Assembly: GCA_028283345.1 (NCBI GenBank) | Contig: JAPOGE010000003.1 | Coordinates: 1-46,381 of the forward strand | DNA length: 46,381 bases | Direction: 5' to 3' | Source: Candidatus Poseidoniales archaeon | GTDB taxonomy: Archaea; Thermoplasmatota; Poseidoniia; Poseidoniales; Poseidoniaceae | In this document: one piece after another, positions 40,475 through 46,381 of the stretch | Position numbering within the stretch: the first letter of the stretch is position 1 | Layout: every line of letters starts with the position of its first letter | Made by a program: the position numbers and the translations under genes | The notes under the pieces: model-generated | Databases searched by the model: none | Told to the model about the DNA's origin: nothing | Seen by the model: the letters and a program-made list of their open reading frames with translations, nothing else

Positions 40475-41544
40475 TGAATCTTGGACGGGTTAGGGCGATA
40501 GCGGCGAGAAAGTTTGCTTCGCTGAAGCGTGACCACCGGACTTTCGCCTTCATCATCATCATGCCGGCGATACAGATTCTGTTGTTCGGTATCGCCATCG
40601 GCCAACCCCCGGTGGGTTTGGGGGTCGCCTTGATCGGTAACGAGGCCACCGATATCGACGATGACCTGATGATTAAACTCGGTGCCTCAGAGAGTCTCAT
40701 CATTCACGACGAGTACACCTCGGCCGAAGAGGCGCGCAGCGCGATCGGCGAGGGAGAACTTTGGGCGGCGATAGTGGTTTCGGACAATGGGGTTATCGAA
40801 GTTCATCTCGATAACTCTAATCAACAAGTGTCTTCGACGATAATGGTGGAAGTACGAAATGCCTTGACCGAAATAATGGAGGAAAAGGGGATCACTCCCC
40901 CCGTGGAAATCGCCGACCCGGTCTATGGCGACAAAGAGCCGGCCTTCATCAATTTCCTCGCCCCCGGAATCATCACCCTCGTCTGTTTCATGTTCAGCCT
41001 GATTCTGACCACGATGTCCTTTGTCGGTGAACGTTACGATGGTACACTCGACCGGGTATTCGCCGCCGGAACCCAACCCTCTGAGGTGCTGATTGGGCAT
41101 ATGATCGCATTCACATCGATATTGATCGGGCAGGTCTCGACGGTGATTCTCATCGCCGTCTATGGCTTTGACATTCCGCTGAACGGTAACCCGTTGATGG
41201 TATTCGTGTTGGCAATGTTACTCGGCTGGTCGGCGATGTGCATCGGCATGTTCATCTCAACCAAGGCGACCTCGGAATTCCAGGCCATCCAACTGAATAT
41301 GCCGTTCATGTTCCTGGTGTTGTTGATTTCAGGAATATTGTGGCCGGTCGAAGCCCTTCCCGGATGGTTACAACCGATATCGTGGAGCTTGCCGACCACC
41401 TGGACCGCCGAGGCCTTCCGTAGTATCATGATTCGCGGCTGGGGCTTTGAACAGACTGTCGTAGCCGGCGCTTTCGTCTACAATATCGTCTTTGCCGCCA
41501 TCATGTTGATGGTGGCGGCAAAATCACTCAAGACTCAGGACTAG
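40474..41544 (+). CDS. ABC-2 type transporter permease
   Basis: Overlaps ATPase stop (TAATG); six hydrophobic segments; FVGERYDGTLDRVFAAGTQPSEVLIGHM typical of ABC-2 permeases. Confidence 0.93.
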   Translation: MNLGRVRAIAARKFASLKRDHRTFAFIIIMPAIQILLFGIAIGQPPVGLGVALIGNEATDIDDDLMIKLGASESLIIHDEYTSAEEARSAIGEGELWAAIVVSDNGVIEVHLDNSNQQVSSTIMVEVRNALTEIMEEKGITPPVEIADPVYGDKEPAFINFLAPGIITLVCFMFSLILTTMSFVGERYDGTLDRVFAAGTQPSEVLIGHMIAFTSILIGQVSTVILIAVYGFDIPLNGNPLMVFVLAMLLGWSAMCIGMFISTKATSEFQAIQLNMPFMFLVLLISGILWPVEALPGWLQPISWSLPTTWTAEAFRSIMIRGWGFEQTVVAGAFVYNIVFAAIMLMVAAKSLKTQD

Positions 41545-42349
41545 AATCCGCACGGCTGATATTCCGGCATATTTCATCAAGCGAGGATTGCAGGTTGGCC
41601 AGATTATCCCACTCCCGGTTCACAGCCGGCGCACCGGTTATCAGAGTGGCGAGCAGGTTGGCACAGAATCTGGTTAATTCATCGACGATTGTCACATTTC
41701 CCATCTTTGCACTGCGTGAGAGGGGATTGAGGTCGACCACAAGGACATCTTTACCCATTGCGACCAAGGCCTCGCACCTATCTCCGTCTTCAAGTGGAAC
41801 CAGGATGACATCCGAATCCAGAATCCCCTCGCGGTGGCATTTCGCCCGAGGTCCTTCCAGGCCCGGGATGGAGGCGTCGGGCTCGGCCCCAAGAATACGA
41901 ACCCCTCTCACCGTCTCGGCCCAGGTCTGCTCATCATCATCCCGCCACCCGTGGGGGGGAGGGGTTTCGGCGACCACGGCTTGACGTTCAGACATGTGCT
42001 CCAGAAGCGCGCTCATTCTTTCTGGAGTACGATAGAATATGTTGATTTCAAGCGGACAATCCAGTAGTGCTGAACAGCGAATCAAATCGTCAGCCGCTAG
42101 CGCCGCGACATTGCCATTGATGCTGATCACCACCCGGCCCCCGGCACTCAATCTGGCGGCAGCCTCTGTGGTCGCCTCCAGTGCGGTGGCGGTGGTCATC
42201 TCACCCAGCAGGTAGTCGAAGGCTTCGCCACGACCGTGGGCGATCAACGCCGATGCAGCGAGCATTCCCTTGGCCGCGGCATCTTCGAGCATCGCTCGCT
42301 TGAGTAGAGATGCATAACGAGGGTGGCTCGGGTCTGCTGCGTGGCTCAC
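41528..42349 (-). CDS. Archaeal 4-phosphopantoate--beta-alanine ligase (phosphopantothenate synthetase)
   Basis: HPRYASLLKRAMLEDA, SALIAHGRGEAFDYLLGEMTT, VVISINGNVAALAADDL, EINIFYRTPERM, DSDVILVPLEDGDRCEALVAMGKDVLVVDLNPLSRSAKMGNVTIVDEL. Confidence 0.92.
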   Translation of the reverse strand: MSHAADPSHPRYASLLKRAMLEDAAAKGMLAASALIAHGRGEAFDYLLGEMTTATALEATTEAAARLSAGGRVVISINGNVAALAADDLIRCSALLDCPLEINIFYRTPERMSALLEHMSERQAVVAETPPPHGWRDDDEQTWAETVRGVRILGAEPDASIPGLEGPRAKCHREGILDSDVILVPLEDGDRCEALVAMGKDVLVVDLNPLSRSAKMGNVTIVDELTRFCANLLATLITGAPAVNREWDNLANLQSSLDEICRNISRADSSPES

Positions 42350-42358
42350 AATATCACC

Positions 42359-43360
42359 TCATGCACCTTCTATCAGCAATGAAAAATCATGTGGCTGGGT
42401 GCCGCGATTAATGGCACTGGTCGAAATCACATCGATGCCACAATTCTCCCACTCAGCTAGAGTTGCGAATGTTATCCCACCACTGGCCTCAAGAATCACC
42501 TCATTGCGTAGACCAGCCTCTCGCAGGGCGACGTCGGCCTCCCTGGCGCCATCCGCGCCCAGGTTATCCAGCATGATGACACAGGGCTTGTGGATGGTCT
42601 TCTGCTGCCATGCTGACGCGGCACTCACCGCTTCTTCGACCGAGCGGACTTCGATGGTGAGGAATGCTCCGACATCAGCCTCATCCAAGTTGATGATTCG
42701 CTGATGAATAACCCCTTTTTCTCCGACCTCGTTTTCATCTTTCCGGGAATCACCGGCCGGCGCGACCAGGTCATTCTCCTTCAGCATACACGCATCCCGC
42801 TTGCTCAGCCGATGGGTGAGTCCACCACCGAGGTGAACCGCCCACTTGTCGAGCAGTCCCCATGCGGTCTTGCGGGTGCAGGCCACCGGAATTGGGCTGG
42901 CGCTGGACCACTTGGCCGAATTGGTGGCGATTCCCGAGAGTTGGCCGATGAGGTTCAGAATACTTCTTTCCAACATCAGGATTGTATTGCGCCCACCACT
43001 GAGCACAGCCACCACATCGTCTTGGCCGATGGCATCACCATCACCGAGGTACCATAGGGAATCGATGTCGGTGGTTCTGGTTGCGATGATGTAGTCAGCG
43101 GCCCAGGCGCCGGCGAGGATTCCGGCCTGACGAGAGATGATGGTGAAACTGGCGATATCGTCATCAGCCGCGAGTTGACCGATGACCTCGTCATCGGAAA
43201 GCATTGCAAAGGCCCAGCGCTCGATACTCTCCTCCAGCCAACGTGTGCCTTCTTCTGCTCGCCAAAGCATGAAGCCGCGGTCGTGCGGCAATCGCCAACC
43301 ATCCTTGTTCGTCACGATTATCCCAAGCCGCTCGCATCTAAGGATTGTCGCCTTGCCCAC
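42359..43360 (-). CDS. nadC: Nicotinate-nucleotide pyrophosphorylase (quinolinate phosphoribosyltransferase)
   Basis: ERSILNLIGQLSGIATNSAKW, ACTRKTAWGLLDKWAVHLGGGLTHRLSKRDACMLKENDL, EASGGITFATLAEWENCGIDVISTSAI. Confidence 0.92.
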   Translation of the reverse strand: MGKATILRCERLGIIVTNKDGWRLPHDRGFMLWRAEEGTRWLEESIERWAFAMLSDDEVIGQLAADDDIASFTIISRQAGILAGAWAADYIIATRTTDIDSLWYLGDGDAIGQDDVVAVLSGGRNTILMLERSILNLIGQLSGIATNSAKWSSASPIPVACTRKTAWGLLDKWAVHLGGGLTHRLSKRDACMLKENDLVAPAGDSRKDENEVGEKGVIHQRIINLDEADVGAFLTIEVRSVEEAVSAASAWQQKTIHKPCVIMLDNLGADGAREADVALREAGLRNEVILEASGGITFATLAEWENCGIDVISTSAINRGTQPHDFSLLIEGA

Positions 43361-43398
43361 CCCGACGCTTTCTTCATATCGTCGAGACTGGCGAGGTC

Positions 43399-44634
43399 GT
43401 GGCCGAGGTTGTAGTGGTCGGGGGAGGCTTGGCGGGACTTGCCGCGGCCTTTGAGGCGGCGAGGAGAGGACACTTCGTCACCGTCCTGGAGGCGAGCGGC
43501 ACAATCGGCGGGCGCGGCACCAGTGTCGTGGAAAAGGGCAATCCCCTCTCCGCTGGCCCCCACCTGCTCAATTATCGTGGCCCGTTGCATGTACTGTTGA
43601 CAAAGGCGAGCAAGGTTGCAGTGCGCGGCAGGAGGCTGCGCAGTGACCAATTCCATCATCGCAGTGGCGGACGCTGGATACCCCTTGCGCTATCATCGAA
43701 GGCGATTAGTCAAAGTGAGATGCCGGCGGCGCAGAAACTCGAACTCCTGCGTCTTCGCCGTACCCTGAAGAAGGCTGCAATTGCCGAACCCGGGCGCCGA
43801 TTTGACGATTGGATTGCTACCCAGTCGGAAGAATTACAAGATGAATTGGCGGTGTGGGCGAAGATGAGCACCTGGCTGTCTCCGGCTTGCGGCTGCACAT
43901 TGGCATTCCATGCTAATCGTGCTCTTCACGGGCTGTGGAAGCGCGGCTTCCTGAGGGCTGACCACGGCTGGGCCGATATGGTGGGCAGGCTACTCTCGGG
44001 CCTCGATAAGTTGGGTGTAGATGTACGTTCAGGGGCGAGAATCTCGGCGCTGAAGTGCGATGGGAATGGGAAGGTGAAGAAGGTACAAGTCGAAGGTGGG
44101 CGGCGAATTCCCGCCGAAATCGTGATTCTGGCACTACCACGAAAAGCCACTGCCAAGATACTTCAGGCCTCGGCAATCGATTCACCGGGGGATGAGAACA
44201 CTCCACTTGAGGCGAGCCTGCTCGATCTGGTGCTCAAGGGTCGCTTCCTGTGTGAGGGGATGATGTATGACCAGAACAACGACGTCATTCTGCTCAATCA
44301 TTATCGTGATGATGCCAACAGCTTCCGCTCAGTCATCTCGGCGATGGCGACCGACGAGGTTGCAGGCGACGGTGCCGCAAGGATTGCCAGAATAGAGACC
44401 ACCCTCGACCAGACCGCCAGCGGCTGGCGCCAGCAGATTGAACTCCGCCGCCAAACCAACTCTATTTCCATCGCTGGAGCACTCCCAAGTCAGAATCGTC
44501 CGCAGGTCGACCACTTTGCTGAACGCGGCATTCTGCTGGCCGGGGATTGGCTTGAATCAGAACATTGGCTCGCCGATGCTGCGGTCGATACCGGCCTGCG
44601 GGCCGGGGCGATGATTCAAGGACGGTCGCCGTAG
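43399..44634 (+). CDS. FAD-dependent amine oxidase/phytoene desaturase-like oxidoreductase
   Basis: VAEVVVVGGGLAGLAAAFEAARRGHFVTVLEASGTIGGRGTS; C-terminal RGILLAGDWLESEHWLADAAVDTGLRAG. GTG start at 43399 avoids overlap with nadC. Confidence 0.87.
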   Translation: MAEVVVVGGGLAGLAAAFEAARRGHFVTVLEASGTIGGRGTSVVEKGNPLSAGPHLLNYRGPLHVLLTKASKVAVRGRRLRSDQFHHRSGGRWIPLALSSKAISQSEMPAAQKLELLRLRRTLKKAAIAEPGRRFDDWIATQSEELQDELAVWAKMSTWLSPACGCTLAFHANRALHGLWKRGFLRADHGWADMVGRLLSGLDKLGVDVRSGARISALKCDGNGKVKKVQVEGGRRIPAEIVILALPRKATAKILQASAIDSPGDENTPLEASLLDLVLKGRFLCEGMMYDQNNDVILLNHYRDDANSFRSVISAMATDEVAGDGAARIARIETTLDQTASGWRQQIELRRQTNSISIAGALPSQNRPQVDHFAERGILLAGDWLESEHWLADAAVDTGLRAGAMIQGRSP

Positions 44635-44644
44635 CCGGGTAAGC

Positions 44645-45433
44645 ATGCGTATCGTCACGTGGAACGTCAACGGCATCCGGGCGGCGATTCGCAAAGGTCT
44701 GGATGAATTCGTCGAGCGAATCGCCCCCGACATCCTCCTGCTGCAGGAGGTGCGGGCGTTTGAGGAGCAACTCCCCAATGGTTGGAAGCCAGAAATGGAC
44801 GAAACAGTTTGGAATCCGGCTGAGAAAAAGGGCTACTCGGGAACAGCGACTTGGGCGAATCGAGAATTCGTCGAAATCGGCCGAGGGATGGAATCGTCAT
44901 TGGACCGAGACGATTCGGAAGGTCGAATCATTCACACCAAACATCCGTTCGCCAACACTTCTCTACATTGTATCAACGTCTACCTCCCCAGCGGCTCGAG
45001 CAAGGAGGAGCGGCAGTTGTACAAGGAGGGCTGGATGGAGGATCTGCTGAACTGGGCACAGCGTTTCACCGACCACGATGAGCCGGTGCTATTGTGCGGC
45101 GACCTGAATATCGCCCATACCGAGAACGATATCTGGAACCCTTCCGGAAACCGTTTCACCTCGGGCTTTCTCCCGCAAGAGAGAGAGTGGTTCAGCAGAT
45201 TACTGGCCAGCGGCTGGCACGACCTGTTCAGGATTAAGGTCGGTGACCAAAAGGGACCCTATTCATGGTGGTCCAATCGTGGCCAGGCCCGTGCTAAGGA
45301 CCGCGGCTGGCGCATCGACTATGTCCTGGCCAATGCCGTGGCGCGGCCAATGCTTGCAGGTGCTGAGATAATGCGAGAAGGTGGATTGGTGGTCAGCGAC
45401 CACGCTCCGGTGATAATTGACTTGGCCGAATAG
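44645..45433 (+). CDS. xthA: Exodeoxyribonuclease III / AP endonuclease
   Basis: MRIVTWNVNGIRAAIRKGLDEFV, ILLLQEVRA, GYSGTATWA, VLLCGDLNIAHTENDIWNP, YSWWSNRGQARAKDRGWRIDYVLA, VVSDHAPVIIDL. Confidence 0.96.
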   Translation: MRIVTWNVNGIRAAIRKGLDEFVERIAPDILLLQEVRAFEEQLPNGWKPEMDETVWNPAEKKGYSGTATWANREFVEIGRGMESSLDRDDSEGRIIHTKHPFANTSLHCINVYLPSGSSKEERQLYKEGWMEDLLNWAQRFTDHDEPVLLCGDLNIAHTENDIWNPSGNRFTSGFLPQEREWFSRLLASGWHDLFRIKVGDQKGPYSWWSNRGQARAKDRGWRIDYVLANAVARPMLAGAEIMREGGLVVSDHAPVIIDLAE

Positions 45434-45482
45434 TCACCACCGTGTCCGAAAACATTATCCATTGAAAATCAAACCCACGGAT

Positions 45483-45599
45483 ATGGAGAGCGACGGTATA
45501 CCTGGGTTTGAATTTTGGATAGGGGTGGCTTCTATATTGTTGGCCGTTTTTTACACTTATAGAAATCAAGTAATTAATCACCAGACTGAATTTGAATAG
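45483..45599 (+). CDS. Tiny ORF (38 aa) resembling an orphan PGF-CTERM-type tail
   Basis: Manual translation MESDGIPGFEFWIGVASILLAVFYTYRNQVINHQTEFE*: PGF followed by one hydrophobic helix and a basic residue. Confidence 0.35.
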   Translation: MESDGIPGFEFWIGVASILLAVFYTYRNQVINHQTEFE

Positions 45600-45616
45600 C
45601 CAATAAAAATGGCGTA

Positions 45617-45647
45617 TCCCAACATAGGTCACCCTATGTTCCTGGGA
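45617..45647. terminator. Strong inverted repeat/hairpin: AACATAGG-TCAC-CCTATGTT, extendable with TCCC/GGGA past a 3-nt bulge
   Basis: Direct reading of 45621-45640 (perfect 8-bp stem, 4-nt loop); function as a terminator is a guess. Confidence 0.5.
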
Positions 45648-45667
45648 AAAACGTGTTAAAATCTCGG
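45636..45667 (+). repeat. Direct repeat R1 copy 1: ATGTTCCTGGGAAAAACGTGTTAAAATCTCGG
   Basis: 30/32 identical to 46330-46361. Confidence 0.95.
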
Positions 45668-45696
45668 CGCGAGCACTCTACATTGAGAAGCATAAA

Positions 45697-45781
45697 GCGT
45701 GCTCGTGCCTCAGGAATATTGAATTCTACTGTACTTCGCACTTCCTTCGCCACTGCGTGGCTCAGTCCAGTGCTCACCTCC
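45697..45781 (-). repeat. Inverted copy of the 38.27-38.42 kb repeat family
   Basis: Reverse complement reads gaggtgagcactggactgag...ggaagtgcgaagtacagtag...tcctgaggcacgagcac; first 20 and central 13 nt nearly identical to 38270-38320. Confidence 0.88.
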
Positions 45782-45784
45782 CGA

Positions 45785-45803
45785 GTTTAGACGCACAAGC
45801 GTC
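45785..45803 (+). repeat. Direct repeat R2 copy 1: GTTTAGACGCACAAGCGTC (hairpin GACGC-ACAA-GCGTC)
   Basis: 19/19 identical to 46362-46380. Confidence 0.95.
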
Positions 45804-45832
45804 GAATATCACCAGAAATACGGAAAGGTCAG

Positions 45833-46291
45833 TTAGTTATCGTCCATCTTCTTGGGAAATGGCCAACTATCTGGACTCATCCTGGAGTAACGCTTATACC
45901 ACCAAAATACCATGATAATGGCATAAACAGGCATTTGCATTACAAATAATACATGACCGCTGTTATTCCAGTCGAAATATTCTCCTTTCTTCCACATCCA
46001 TGTATAAATCTCCACCGCCCAAAAGAGCCACACGACTGCCCCGGTTAGTAACATCAAACCTTCAAAATAGTAAGCCCCTTTAATCCACGCTTTCGCATTT
46101 ACCATACATTCTGCACAAAACCTTGGTTTCGTATCAACAGTAACTTCCACACCACAGGATCTGCAGTGCAGATGGCCGTCTTGTAGTGAAATTCTGTCAC
46201 GGACTATAGGAGGTAGCATCGCTGACTGTTCGTCTTCGGCCATACCAATCAAAATGTCGGGTAAGGTTGCTACAAATAGTATTTTCATCAT
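45833..46291 (-). CDS. Zinc-ribbon membrane protein (CxxC...CxxC plus two TM helices), unknown function
   Basis: LHCRSCGVEVTVDTKPRFCAECMVNAKAW, then YYFEGLMLLTGAVVWLFWAVEIY and GHVLFVMQMPVYAIIMVFWWY. Start reset because the track start (46330) lies beyond a repeat. Confidence 0.6.
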   Translation of the reverse strand: MMKILFVATLPDILIGMAEDEQSAMLPPIVRDRISLQDGHLHCRSCGVEVTVDTKPRFCAECMVNAKAWIKGAYYFEGLMLLTGAVVWLFWAVEIYTWMWKKGEYFDWNNSGHVLFVMQMPVYAIIMVFWWYKRYSRMSPDSWPFPKKMDDN

Positions 46292-46307
46292 TTCAGGGAT
46301 TTGAGGT

Positions 46308-46321
46308 GACGCACAAGCGTC
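46308..46321 (+). repeat. R2 core hairpin GACGCACAAGCGTC, additional copy
   Basis: Exact 14-nt match to the R2 cores at 45790-45803 and 46367-46380. Confidence 0.93.
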
Positions 46322-46329
46322 CAGAACCA

Positions 46330-46380
46330 ATGTTCCCGGGAAAAACGTGTTAAAATCCCGGGTTTAGACGCACAAGCGTC
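46330..46380 (+). repeat. R1 copy 2 plus adjoining R2 copy 2: ATGTTCCCGGGAAAAACGTGTTAAAATCCCGG + GTTTAGACGCACAAGCGTC
   Basis: Direct reading; R1 and R2 are directly adjacent here but about 117 nt apart in the first occurrence. Confidence 0.95.
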
Positions 46381-46381
46381 C

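Noticed and set aside
42704-43057. Plus-strand ORFs opposite nadC
   Set aside because: Antisense shadow ORFs with no recognisable features; nadC motifs on the minus strand are unambiguous.
45785-46380. Calling the repeats bona fide integron attC sites
   Set aside because: The sites do not cleanly match the RYYYAAC...GTTRRRY core pair and no integron integrase is in the window, so only a neutral cassette-like description is supported.

Overview
46.4 kb window with a compact, archaeal-type gene layout. Recognisable markers are TFB, Top6A/Top6B, RpoP/Rpo12, an RFC-like clamp-loader ATPase, archaeal 4-phosphopantoate--beta-alanine ligase and THEP1 NTPase. The gene mix (bacterial/eukaryote-like PlsC acyltransferase, large surface proteins, a possible PGF-CTERM-like tail) suggests a marine Euryarchaeote such as Marine Group II/Poseidoniales, but this is inference. 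About 43 protein genes, one tRNA-Arg(CCT), and a 50-aa rpoP gene missing from the ORF track are described. Most of the window is ordinary housekeeping. The parts most worth a second look are: (i) the right-hand end (45.6-46.4 kb), where direct repeats and a thrice-repeated perfect hairpin (GACGCACAAGCGTC) bracket a small zinc-ribbon membrane gene in a cassette-like layout running off the window edge; (ii) a 60-90 nt repeat family in tandem at 38.27-38.42 kb and inverted at 45.70-45.78 kb; (iii) a co-oriented cluster of two tandem TerB-like genes, an orphan N6-adenine methyltransferase and a THEP1 NTPase; (iv) unusual domain architectures: swivel-first aconitase, VWA nested in a beta-propeller-like protein, Pro-repeat/acidic class II aldolase, SdhA paralog with lost catalytic motifs. 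No CRISPR array, transposase, integrase or rRNA was seen.
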